DNA from: Nocardia crassostreae
GTDB taxonomy: Bacteria > Actinomycetota > Actinomycetes > Mycobacteriales > Mycobacteriaceae
DNA length: 64,000 nucleotides
Assembly (NCBI RefSeq): GCF_001613405.1
Contig: NZ_BDCH01000022.1
Location: 1-64,000 of the forward strand
Direction: 5' to 3'
Below the pieces are notes generated by a model that had not been told where the DNA came from, did not search any database, and saw only the letters and a program-made list of their open reading frames with translations. Numbering within the stretch: the stretch's first letter is position 1; each line of letters opens with the position of its first letter. A program made the position numbers and the translations under genes. This document shows, one piece after another, positions 1 to 8,860 of the stretch.

Positions 1-1228
1 ACGCCGATGACATAACAGCTCAGCGCCGTCGCATTCCAGGCCCCGTAGCGCCCGGAGGGATTGTAGAGCGCCGGAATGTCGATGCGTTCGCGCGAAATCA
101 GGTAGTAGTCGATCAAATTGATGGCACTCCACGGCGTGAATACCATGAGCAGCGCCAGCACGAAATTCTTGAAGTTATTGAGGAATCCGCACTGGCGGCG
201 AGCGCGATGAGCGTGGACGCGGTGGTGAAGGCCAGAATGTACAGGGTGCGCGCGGTGGTGGAGATCCGCGATGTGGCGTCGAAGGCCGTGACCGTGGTGA
301 GCATGGACATGAACCCGCCGTAGGCATTGAGCGTCAGCTTGCCGATGACGATCACCAGATAGATGAGAATCGCGATTCCGGCCGGTCCCGCGAGATCACC
401 GATGAACCCGACCTGATTCTTCATGAACGTCTTGCCCGCCACCGCGGCAATGAGCGCGCCGAAGGTCATGGACCACTGCGAGCCGATCACCGTGCCCGCG
501 AAGGTGGACCAGAAGGTGGCGCGATCACTGGTCGAGCGCGGCAGATAGCGGGAGTAGTCGGCGACATACGGTCCGAAGGTCAGCTGCCAGCTCGCGCCGA
601 GCGCGACGGCGAACAGGAAGGTGGCCGTCTCGAAACCCTTCACCCCGACGTGCGCGGCGACGTCGTATTCGGAGAACAGCCGGATCGCCAGATAGGTGAA
701 GCCGATGATGCCGACAACGGTGGCGACCCGACCCACGATATGGATCAGCTTGTACCCGGTGACCGCGATGAGCGCGGTCAGCAGCCCGAAGATCACCATG
801 CCCAGCTGCGGGCTGTCGATGTGCAGAATCTTGGCGATGGCCTGCCCGGACAGCACCGTCCCGGTGGCCGCGAAGCCCAGATACATGAGGATCGCCAGCA
901 GCAGCGGCAGCACCGCGCCCCGCACCCCGAACTGCGCGCGACTGGAAATCATCTGCGGCAGACCCAGTTTCGGCCCCTGCGCGGAGTGCAACGCCATGAC
1001 CGCGCCACCGGCGAGATTGCCGATGAGCAGCCCCATGATGGCCCACAGCGCATCCGCGCCGAAGAGCACCGCGAGCGCGCCGTCGACGATCGCGGTGATC
1101 TGCATGTTCGCCCCGAACCACAGCGTGAACTGACTGCGCGGGCTGCCGTGGCGTTCGGCATCGGGAATGACATCGATGGTGTGGCGTTCGGGGGTGAGAA
1201 CAACCTCGGCGGGACCGTCGTGCGTCAT
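1..1228 (-). pseudogene. NCS1-family permease (urocanate/cytosine type), frameshifted, 3' end outside window
   Basis: This is a 12-TM-type nucleobase-cation-symport-1 transporter. It matches the family through the early segment FTLWFGANMQ, the run of Gly/Ala-rich membrane helices and the TPWSAINLIDYY segment near the C-terminus. It lies 37 bp downstream of hutU on the same strand. In Pseudomonas an NCS1 protein (HutTu) imports urocanate, so urocanate uptake is the likely role (inference). The start is the ATG at 1228. About 346 residues are open, then the frame is lost near 186-190. The other frame continues from GFLNNFKNF through the conserved C-terminal part to position 1 without a stop. 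Restoring one base in the short C run (CC to CCC on the plus strand) would rejoin the two halves. It is either a recent pseudogene or a sequence error. Confidence 0.8.
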
Positions 1229-1265
1229 GGTCTCGGCCTTCTTTCTACTGGCGAAGGGTGGATCT

Positions 1266-2939
1266 TTACTGCTCGGACATGGGGATTCGGACGCCACGGG
1301 TGCGGGCGGTCTCCCGGGCGTGCTCGTATCCGGCGTCGGCGTGCCGGATGACGCCCATGCCCGGATCATTGGTGAGCACGGCCTCGATCTTGCGAGCCGC
1401 CAATTCGGAACCATCGGCGATACACACCTGACCGGCGTGAATGGACCGGCCCATGCCGACGCCGCCGCCGTGGTGAATCGACACCCAGGACGCGCCGGAG
1501 GCGGTGTTGACCAAGGCATTCAGCAGCGGCCAGTCGGCAATGGCGTCGGAACCGTCACGCATGGCCTCGGTTTCGCGGTACGGGGAGGCCACCGAGCCGG
1601 AGTTGAGGTGATCGCGGCCGATGGCGACGGGCGCGGAAAGCTCACCGCTGGCGACCATCTCATTGAATTTCAGCCCGGCGCGATGGCGTTCGCCGTAGCC
1701 GAGCCAGCAGATGCGCGCGGGCAGGCCCTCGAAGGCGACCTTCTCCCCCGCCATGGTGATCCAGCGCTTCAAATGCTCGTTCTCCGGGAACAATTCGAGA
1801 ATGGCGCGGTCGGTGGCGGCGATATCGGCGGGATCGCCCGAGAGCGCGGCCCAGCGGAACGGGCCCAGGCCCTCCTCGAACAGCGGCCGAATGTAGGCGG
1901 GCACGAAGCCCGGGAAGTCGAAGGCGCGGTCGAAACCGCCCTTGCGGGCTTCGTCGCGAATGCTGTTGCCGTAGTCGAAGACTTCCGCGCCGCGATCCAG
2001 GAAGCCCACCATGGCGGCGACGTGCGCGGCCATGGACCGCTGCGCCTGCTCGGTGAACCACACCGGGTCCTTCTCGGCCAGCGTCTTCATATCCGCGAGG
2101 TCGACGCCGATCGGCAGGTAGGCGAGCGGGTCGTGCGCGGAGGTCTGATCGGTGACGATATCGATGGGCGCCTGCCGCTCCAGCAGCAGCGGAAACACCT
2201 CCGCCGCATTGCCTTCCACGCCGATGGACAGCGGCCGCCGTTCGTCGCGCGCCGCGACCGCCAGCTCCAGCGCATGGTCGATGCTGTCGGCCTTCACATC
2301 CAGGTACTTGTGCGCGATCCGCCGGTCGATGCGCGTGACATCGCAGTCGACGCAGAGGGCGACGCCCTCGTTCATGGTGACGGCCAGCGGCTGCGCGCCA
2401 CCCATACCGCCGAGACCGGCTGTGAGCGTGATGGTTCCGGCCAGTGTTCCGCCGAATCGCTTGCGCGCCACGGCTCCGAAGGTCTCATAGGTGCCCTGCA
2501 GGATCCCCTGCGTGCCGATGTAGATCCACGACCCGGCCGTCATCTGCCCGTACATGGTGAGCCCGAGTTCCTCGAGCCGCCGGAACTCCTCCCAATTGGC
2601 CTAGTCCCCCACCAGATTCGAGTTGGCGATGAGCACGCGCGGCGCCCATTCGTTGGTGCGGAACACACCGACCGGCTTACCGGACTGCACCAGCATGGTC
2701 TCGTCGTCGCGCAGCGTTTTCAGCGTCGCGACCATGGCGTCGAAGGCCGCCCAGCTGCGCGCCGCCCGCCCGGTGCCGCCGTAGACGACCAGATTGTCGG
2801 GATGCTCGGCGACCTCGGGATCCAGATTGTTCATCAGCATGCACAGTGCGCCCTCCTGCTGCCAGCCCAGGGTGGTGAGCTCGGCGCCGCGGGGTGCGCG
2901 CACGGTGCGTGCCGGATGGCCGGGGGAAGTGATCTCCAT
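1266..2939 (-). pseudogene. hutU: Urocanate hydratase interrupted by an in-frame TAG
   Basis: Urocanase converts urocanate to imidazolone propionate with tightly bound NAD+ in histidine breakdown. The combined frame from ATG 2939 would give 557 residues, the normal family length. The glycine-rich NAD site (GLGGMGGAQP) and the segment MTAGSWIYIGTQGI are intact. Codon 113 (2601-2603) is TAG where the family has the Trp of a G-x-W-A-N-W-E-E-F-type motif, with the following ANWEEFRRLEE preserved in the same frame. Both sides are in one frame, so a single G-to-A change explains it. As read, only a 112-residue N-terminal piece is made, unless translation restarts at the internal ATG at 2555. The gene is divergent from hutC and upstream of the damaged permease gene. 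hutH, hutI and hutG are not in this window. Confidence 0.93.
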
Positions 2940-2983
2940 TGCTGTCCTCGACTCGATGTGTGCTGGATCGCATTCCCCACAAG

Positions 2984-3005
2984 TTGTATAGTCCTGTCTA
3001 TACAA
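2984..3005. promoter_or_regulatory. Probable HutC operator
   Basis: A perfect inverted repeat has arms TTGTATAG (2984-2991) and CTATACAA (2998-3005) separated by six bases. It lies between divergent hutU (start 2939) and hutC (start 3077). The TTGTATA/TATACAA half-sites resemble GntR/HutC-family operators, so it probably represses both promoters. The operator assignment is by position and symmetry only. Confidence 0.7.
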
Positions 3006-3076
3006 ATGTCAAGGGGTGGTCATCCGGGCCGGTAGGCTGCGGGATCGAGGAGCGGACGGCGAGGAGCGAGCAGGGG

Positions 3077-3829
3077 ATGGCAGCGGTGGACGGCGATACG
3101 GAACTTGCCGCGCTCTTCGCGCAGGCGGGCGGCTCCGCGCCCGCCTATGAGCGGATCAAGAATCTCGTCACGGCGCAGATTCGGTCCGGCCGCTGGGAAG
3201 AGGGCGATCAGCTGCCGTCGGAGCATCAGCTCGTGGCCGCGCTGGGGTTGTCGCGCATGACGATCAATCGCGCGCTGCGGGAGCTGACCGCCGAGGGCGT
3301 CATCATTCGCAAGATGGGGGTCGGCAGTTTCGTGGCCGCCACCAAACAGTCCTCACCGCTGTTCGAGGTGCGCAATATCGCCGATCAGATCCAGCAGCGC
3401 GGGCACCGCCATCGCACCGAGGTGGTGCTGGTGCGCGCGGAAACCATCGACTCCACGCATGCGTTTCTGCGAGATTCCATCGGCAGCAGGGGGTTTCATT
3501 CGATCCTGGTGCATTTCGAGGACGACGTCCCGATCCAGGTCGAGGACCGCTATGTGAATCCGGCCGAGGCCCCGGGCTATCTGGAGCAGGATTTCACCGC
3601 GACCACGCCCAATGACTATCTGAGCCGGGTGGCGCCGCTGGTCCGCGGTGAGCATGTGGTGGAGGCGGTTCTCGGCAGTCCGGAGGAGTGCCGGTTGCTG
3701 CGCATCGAAGCCAGTGAGCCGTGCCTGCTCATTCGCCGTCGCACCTGGTCCGAGCACGGTCTGGTGAGCGTTGCCCGGCTCGTGCATCCCGGTTCCCGCA
3801 ATCGCCTCGAAGGCGTCTTCGGACGTTAA
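3077..3829 (+). CDS. hutC: GntR/HutC-family transcriptional regulator
   Basis: The 250-residue protein has an N-terminal GntR winged helix (about residues 20-88, with the recognition region LPSEHQLVAALGLSRMTINRAL) and a C-terminal UTRA ligand-binding domain (about 105-245). In the HutC subfamily urocanate releases the repressor from the hut promoters. The ATG at 3077 is preferred over the longer open frame from 2939 because that frame would run through the operator palindrome, and a purine-rich stretch precedes 3077. The gene is divergent from hutU. It is intact, unlike the two genes it should control. Confidence 0.88.
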   Translation: MAAVDGDTELAALFAQAGGSAPAYERIKNLVTAQIRSGRWEEGDQLPSEHQLVAALGLSRMTINRALRELTAEGVIIRKMGVGSFVAATKQSSPLFEVRNIADQIQQRGHRHRTEVVLVRAETIDSTHAFLRDSIGSRGFHSILVHFEDDVPIQVEDRYVNPAEAPGYLEQDFTATTPNDYLSRVAPLVRGEHVVEAVLGSPEECRLLRIEASEPCLLIRRRTWSEHGLVSVARLVHPGSRNRLEGVFGR

Positions 3830-3885
3830 TCCCGGTGGGGTCCGCGGGCTGCTTGGCGTTTCCGGAAACGGGAATACCGTGGAGT

Positions 3886-4350
3886 ATGCGAACTTTTGTG
3901 CATCTGGCGCAGTTCGCCAGCGCCATTGCCATGGCAGTAGGGGCGTTCGGACCGCTGGTCGGCGCGGTCGAGGGCAGGAATATCGCGTTCGAGGATCTGC
4001 GGGACGGTTTCCCGGCCGTTCAGACGCTCGAACAGGTCGACGAGCAGTCGGGGTCGTTCGCGACCTCGCTGACCCTGGTGTTGCTGATAGTCGCGGCCGT
4101 GGTGCTGTTGGCGGCGCTGTTCGGGTCGCGGGCGCTCGGCTGGCTGGCGGTCCTCGCCGGTGTGGTCGTGCTCGGCGTGCTGGCCTGGCGGCTGGACGAG
4201 AGCTTCGGGCTCTTCGACAACTATCGGGATGTGCTCGGCGATCCGTGGGGGCTGTATGCCTTCGGCGGCGAATTGATCGTCGCACTGCTGGCATTGCTGA
4301 TCCCCCGGGAGCGGACCGCGGCGCGCACTCCGCTCCCCGCCCGGACCTGA
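3886..4350 (+). CDS. Small membrane protein of unknown function
   Basis: The product is 154 residues with three or four hydrophobic segments: an N-terminal helix (about 3-25), a paired stretch around residues 65-108 that holds two helices, and a C-terminal one near 128-145. Between the first two lies an acidic soluble loop of about 35 residues. No catalytic motif is visible. The start ATG at 3886 follows GTGGAGT, a weak ribosome site. It is co-directional with hutC but 56 bp downstream and is probably not functionally linked. Convergent with the monooxygenase gene. Confidence 0.6.
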   Translation: MRTFVHLAQFASAIAMAVGAFGPLVGAVEGRNIAFEDLRDGFPAVQTLEQVDEQSGSFATSLTLVLLIVAAVVLLAALFGSRALGWLAVLAGVVVLGVLAWRLDESFGLFDNYRDVLGDPWGLYAFGGELIVALLALLIPRERTAARTPLPART

Positions 4351-4362
4351 CGGGCGCGCGGA

Positions 4363-5838
4363 CTACTTGGCGGTCGGTACCCGGGCCGCCCCATTGGCGC
4401 GCTCGAAGACCATGGACGCGTCGGTGACCTTGCCGTAGCGCAGTTTCGGCAGGTCGCGCAGGTAGTTCATATGCAGTTTCCAGGGTGCGCGGTCGCCCTG
4501 TTTGGGGAGGATGTCGAGGGACCGCAACACGTAGCCGGGTTCGAAGTTCAGGAACGGCGCGGGTCCGACGGCCGGATCGCGGACGGGGGTGGCCTTGGCG
4601 TCCATGTGGCGCAGCAGGCGAACCACGTACTCGCACACCAGATCCGCCTTCAGGGTCCAGGAGGCGTCGGTGTAGCCGATGATGAAGGCGAAATTGGGGA
4701 CGTCGGAGATCATCATCGCCTTGTAGGCCATGGTTTCGGGGAGCCGGATCTCGCGGCCGTCGACGGTGAGGTCGATGCCGCCGAAGACGCGCAGGTTCAA
4801 ACCCGTTGCGGTGATGATGATGTCGGCGTCGAGATCACGACCGGATTCGAGGTGGAGGCCGGATTCGGTGAAGGTGTCGATGGTGTCGGTGACCATCTCC
4901 AGTTCGCCGTGGCGGATGGCGCGGAACAGATCGCCGTTGGGCACCAGGCACAGTCGCTGATCCCACGGGTTGTAGCGCGGGTTGAAGTGGGTGTCGATAT
5001 CGTAGCCGGGCGGCAGCCACCGCTCCTGCAAGCCGTGGATCCACGCCCGCATGCGCTTCGGATAGCGTTGCGAGAGTTGATACATGGCCGTGGCGAGCAG
5101 CATGTTCTTGGCGCGGGCCAGGCCGTAGGCAGTGCGGGCGGGCAGGAACCGGCGCACCCGGTCGGCGAAGCCGTCGCGGGCGGGCATGGAGATGATGTAG
5201 GACGGGGACCGCTGCAGCAGGGTCACCTGCGCGCCCTGATCGACGAGGGCGGGACCCAGGGTGACGGCGGTGGCGCCCGATCCGATGATGACCACCCGCT
5301 TGCCCGCGACGTCCAGGCCCTGTTCGGGCCAGTGCTGCGGGTGCACGATGGGGCCCGGAAAGCGTTCCGTGCCTTGGAAATCCGGCGTATATCCCGCGTC
5401 GTAGCGGTAATACCCGGAGCAGCTGAACAGGAAATTCGCGGTCATGGTGACCGTTTCGCCGTCGTGCTCGGCGGTCACGGTCCATTGATCGTCCTCCGAG
5501 GACCATTCGGCGCGCAGAACTCGATGACGGTAGCGAATGTGTTTGTCGATTCCGTTCTCGACGGCGGTATCGCGCACATAGTCGAGGATGGAGTCACCGT
5601 CGGCAATGGCCTTGTCCCCCAGCCACGGCCGGAACCGGTAGCCGAGGGTGAACATATCCGAATCGGAGCGAATTCCGGGATAGCGGAACAGGTCCCAGGT
5701 GCCGCCGAGCGCCTCACGCATCTCCAGGATGGCGTAGGTCCGCCACGGGAAGGCCCGTTGCAGGTGATAGGCGGCCCCTACACCCGACAGTCCGGCCCCG
5801 ACAATGAGCACATCGACGTGCTCGGGCGTGCTGCTCAT
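4363..5838 (-). CDS. Baeyer-Villiger-type flavin monooxygenase (EthA-like)
   Basis: The 491-residue flavoprotein has an FAD Rossmann motif GAGLSG at 14-19, a second nucleotide site IGSGAT around 185-190 for NADPH, and between them the diagnostic signature F-x-G-x3-H-x3-W-P at 160-171. It has the FMO-like architecture of mycobacterial EthA-type ketone or sulfide monooxygenases. It should be cytosolic and use NADPH and O2. The ATG at 5838 sits immediately before the conserved N-terminal beta strand (VDVLIVGAGLSG); the open frame upstream lacks family-like sequence. An alpha/beta hydrolase gene lies about 100 bp upstream on the same strand, a common pairing in which the hydrolase opens the ester product (inference). 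The substrate cannot be read from the sequence. Confidence 0.88.
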   Translation of the reverse strand: MSSTPEHVDVLIVGAGLSGVGAAYHLQRAFPWRTYAILEMREALGGTWDLFRYPGIRSDSDMFTLGYRFRPWLGDKAIADGDSILDYVRDTAVENGIDKHIRYRHRVLRAEWSSEDDQWTVTAEHDGETVTMTANFLFSCSGYYRYDAGYTPDFQGTERFPGPIVHPQHWPEQGLDVAGKRVVIIGSGATAVTLGPALVDQGAQVTLLQRSPSYIISMPARDGFADRVRRFLPARTAYGLARAKNMLLATAMYQLSQRYPKRMRAWIHGLQERWLPPGYDIDTHFNPRYNPWDQRLCLVPNGDLFRAIRHGELEMVTDTIDTFTESGLHLESGRDLDADIIITATGLNLRVFGGIDLTVDGREIRLPETMAYKAMMISDVPNFAFIIGYTDASWTLKADLVCEYVVRLLRHMDAKATPVRDPAVGPAPFLNFEPGYVLRSLDILPKQGDRAPWKLHMNYLRDLPKLRYGKVTDASMVFERANGAARVPTAK

Positions 5839-5941
5839 CGAACCCCTCGATTCGCGCAATTCCGGCGCTCGCGGCCGGGTGGTGCCCTGCGCACCCGACC
5901 CCAGGGTATCCAGCACGGCAGGCGAATAGGGGCGAAGAGCA

Positions 5942-6787
5942 CTACGAACGCGAGAAGAATTCGCCGATGAGTCCCGCCACCCGCTCGGGGGCATTCTTGT
6001 CGATGCCGAAGTGGTCCAGGCCCGGCACGGTCACGCACTCGCAGGTCGGGATGACCGCCGCCAGCGCATTGTGGTCCGCCTCGGTTTCGGGTCGGCGGTC
6101 TTTGTCGCCGTCCATGAGCAGGACCTCGGCGGTGATCTCCTGATAGTGCGGATAGGTGTCGTTCAACCGCGCGATTTCCCGGTGTTCGCGCAGATTCGCG
6201 CCGAGCTGGGCAATGACCATGTCCTTTTCGGGAGCCTTCATGAACAGCGGCAGGGCGCGGCGGAACATCCACTTCGGAATCTTGCGCATGCCCTCGGGGC
6301 CCATATCGCGGACGAATTCGACGAACGCGTCGAACGGTTTGTCCTGAGCCAGGTGCTTCTCGTACGGATCCATCCACCCGGTGGGCATGGAACCCGCCAC
6401 AGAAACACCCGGTTCGTAGAGGGCGAGCTTGCGGCAGCCGGGGTTCGCGCGGGCGAATTCCAGGACCACCAGACCGCCGTAACTGTGCCCGACAAGGCAT
6501 GCCGCGCCCGTCTTGTCCTGCAATGCCTTCACATCCGCCATGTCCTCGGCAATGGAGTACTCGGCGCTTTGCGGCCCGCTGCCCCCGCGCCCACGACGCT
6601 CCATGGTATGCACCGTGAACCCGGTGCCGAGCGCCTGCGCGAACCGGGTGAACCCGGAGGCCAGCGACAGCGCACCGGGCACGAGTATCACCGCCGGACC
6701 GCTACCGGTGGTCAGATACGCGATCCGCGTACCGTCCGCGGAAACAACGCTATCGGCCACTTGCCCGGCCGACTCCGATTCAGCCAT
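5942..6787 (-). CDS. Alpha/beta hydrolase
   Basis: The 281-residue protein has the nucleophile elbow G-H-S-Y-G-G (Ser102), an acidic residue in the MDGDKD turn (about 226-230) and a likely catalytic His259 in GLDHFG, completing the Ser-Asp/Glu-His triad. The first strand and oxyanion region are at PAVILVPGAL (31-40). There is no signal peptide, so it is cytosolic. It lies directly upstream of the Baeyer-Villiger monooxygenase gene on the same strand, which suggests hydrolysis of an ester or lactone. The exact substrate is unknown. Confidence 0.83.
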   Translation of the reverse strand: MAESESAGQVADSVVSADGTRIAYLTTGSGPAVILVPGALSLASGFTRFAQALGTGFTVHTMERRGRGGSGPQSAEYSIAEDMADVKALQDKTGAACLVGHSYGGLVVLEFARANPGCRKLALYEPGVSVAGSMPTGWMDPYEKHLAQDKPFDAFVEFVRDMGPEGMRKIPKWMFRRALPLFMKAPEKDMVIAQLGANLREHREIARLNDTYPHYQEITAEVLLMDGDKDRRPETEADHNALAAVIPTCECVTVPGLDHFGIDKNAPERVAGLIGEFFSRS

Positions 6788-6973
6788 GATCCCCTCCGAC
6801 CATCGGCCGCCGACCTCGCGAAGGGTCGCGGCTGCAACGGTTTCCGAGCCCCCAGCCTACCCCCGTCCCCGCACGCCACGGACGCACTCCCGCAATCCGA
6901 CTGCGTGCCCCACCGCATGTCGCCCGGCGAGTGCATGCTGCCCGGCGGCCAGCGGTGGGCGCTGTCGGGGCGG

Positions 6974-8860
6974 TTATGCGCGCAGGCCGCTGGCTCGGAG
7001 CACGCGGCGGGATATGGCGGCGCGGATGGAATCCTCGGTGCCGAGCACGCGCACATGTTTGCGGGCGCGGGTGATGGCTGTGTACAACAGCTCCCGCGTG
7101 AGCAGCGTGGATTCGGGGCCGGGGAGGACGACCGAGACGTTGTCGTACTGGCTACCCTGGCTGCGGTGGATGGTCATGGCGTAGACCGTCGTGACGCCGG
7201 GGAACTGTGTCGGATGCACCAGATACGGTTCGGTGCCGCGTTGCAGGGCGGCGCGCAGGGTGCCGTCGGGGGCGCGCACGATGACGCCGGTGTCGCCGTT
7301 GTAGATGCGGGCCTCGTGGTCGTTGGCGGTGACCAGTAGCGGCTGGCCCGGATACCAGTGGCCGGGGCCGGGATCGGCGGCGATTCCGGCGGCGGTGGCC
7401 CAGCCCGCGGCCATGCGATCCCAGCGTTCGACGCCGTAGGGGCCTTGCCGGTGCGCGCACAGCAGGCGGTGTGATTCGAGGGCGGTCAGGGCGGCGGCGG
7501 CATCGCCGATGAGGGCGGCGTCGGTGGCGGCCCGGGCGGCGCGCACGACATCGTCGCGCACCTCGGTGATGTCCTCCGGTGTGTGCAGCGACAATTCGGT
7601 GCCGCCCGCCGCCAGGAGGTCGAGGGCGGTGTCGGCGTCACCGGCGCGCACCGCCACGGCGAGGTCGGCAATGCGACCACCGAAGCGCCGTCCCCGCGTG
7701 AGGCGGACGATGCCGCCGCGCAGGCGCTCGCGCTCCCGATTGGAGAGGCCGTCGGGATGCGTTGCACTATCTCGCAATTCGCCGCCGAGGATGGTGTTCA
7801 GCGCCGGATTGGCCTGTCCCAGCACCGGTCCCGCGACGAGGTCGGCGAGCACCGCGCCCGCGTCCACCGACGCCAGCTGATCCGGGTCGCCGACCAGCAC
7901 CAGCCGCGCGTCGGGACGCACGGCGGGCAGCAGGCGGCTCATCATGGTCAGCGACACCATGGAGGTCTCGTCGACCACGATCACGTCGTAGGGCAACCGG
8001 TTGAACTCGTTGTGCCGGAACCGGCTCGCTCCACCGCGCTGCCAGCCGAGCAGGCGATGCAGGGTGGCGGCGGTCAGCTCGGGCAGCCCGATGTCCCCTG
8101 CCTGTTCGCGCACCGATTCCTGAAGGCGCGCAGCCGCTTTCCCGGTGGGCGCGGCGAGCGCGATCCGCAATGCGGGCGCGCCCGGAATCGCCTCCTGGTG
8201 GGCGACCAGCAGCGCCAGTACGCGAGCGATGGTGTGCGTCTTGCCGGTTCCTGGTCCACCGGCGATCACGGTGGTCCATTCGGTGGTGGCCAACGCGGCG
8301 GCCAGTCGCTGCCGATCCAAGGGCTCCCCGGGCGCCGCCTGCTCCGGGAACAGCCGATCCAGTTCCCGCCGAACAAGTTCCGCATCGACCATCGGATTGG
8401 TGGCGGACCGCTCCGTGAGCACCCGCCGAATGGTCTCCTCCTGCCGGTAGTACCGGTCCAGATACAGCAGCGGCCCGCTCTGCGCCCCACCGGGCGGATC
8501 GATGAGCCGCAATGGCCGCAGCGGCCCGGCCGGACTCCCGCACACCAGCGGGCTCACCCGCAATGCCACGATCACCGCCTCCACATCCGGCCACGGCAGC
8601 GTCGCCGGATCAATGGTCGATTCCTCGGTCCCGTCCGCGTCCACACCGATCTCGTGCATCCGGCGCACTTCCAGGCACACCGATCCGGACCGCACGGCGC
8701 GAACGGCCAAGGCCATGGCGAACAGGACGAGGCCGGACTCCTCGCGCCCCAGGCGGCCGAGCCGCAAAGCCACGTGCAGATCGGCGGCCGACAGCACCCC
8801 GGCTTCATTGAAGGTCCGCAGCGGCCCGGTGCCGCGCTGCGCCAATTGAATCGCGGTCAT
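6974..8860 (-). CDS. recD: Exodeoxyribonuclease V alpha subunit (RecD helicase)
   Basis: The 628-residue SF1B helicase is the fast motor of the RecBCD double-strand-break resection complex. Walker A is GGPGTGKTHT at 201-210, Walker B is VIVDETSMVS near 300, and the C-terminal UvrD-like motif (YAMTIHRSQGSQYD, then YTAITRARKHV) marks RecD. The ATG at 8860 overlaps the recB stop (ATGA), so translation is coupled and subunit stoichiometry is kept. It is the last gene of recC-recB-recD. In mycobacteria RecBCD serves single-strand annealing while AdnAB does the main resection; the same division may hold here. Confidence 0.95.
   Translation of the reverse strand: MTAIQLAQRGTGPLRTFNEAGVLSAADLHVALRLGRLGREESGLVLFAMALAVRAVRSGSVCLEVRRMHEIGVDADGTEESTIDPATLPWPDVEAVIVALRVSPLVCGSPAGPLRPLRLIDPPGGAQSGPLLYLDRYYRQEETIRRVLTERSATNPMVDAELVRRELDRLFPEQAAPGEPLDRQRLAAALATTEWTTVIAGGPGTGKTHTIARVLALLVAHQEAIPGAPALRIALAAPTGKAAARLQESVREQAGDIGLPELTAATLHRLLGWQRGGASRFRHNEFNRLPYDVIVVDETSMVSLTMMSRLLPAVRPDARLVLVGDPDQLASVDAGAVLADLVAGPVLGQANPALNTILGGELRDSATHPDGLSNRERERLRGGIVRLTRGRRFGGRIADLAVAVRAGDADTALDLLAAGGTELSLHTPEDITEVRDDVVRAARAATDAALIGDAAAALTALESHRLLCAHRQGPYGVERWDRMAAGWATAAGIAADPGPGHWYPGQPLLVTANDHEARIYNGDTGVIVRAPDGTLRAALQRGTEPYLVHPTQFPGVTTVYAMTIHRSQGSQYDNVSVVLPGPESTLLTRELLYTAITRARKHVRVLGTEDSIRAAISRRVLRASGLRA

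Noticed and set aside
650..1351. Long plus-strand open frames over the permease and hutU genes
   Set aside because: They are opposite-strand shadows created by high GC bias; they lack motifs and ribosome sites, while the minus frames show NCS1 and HutU families.
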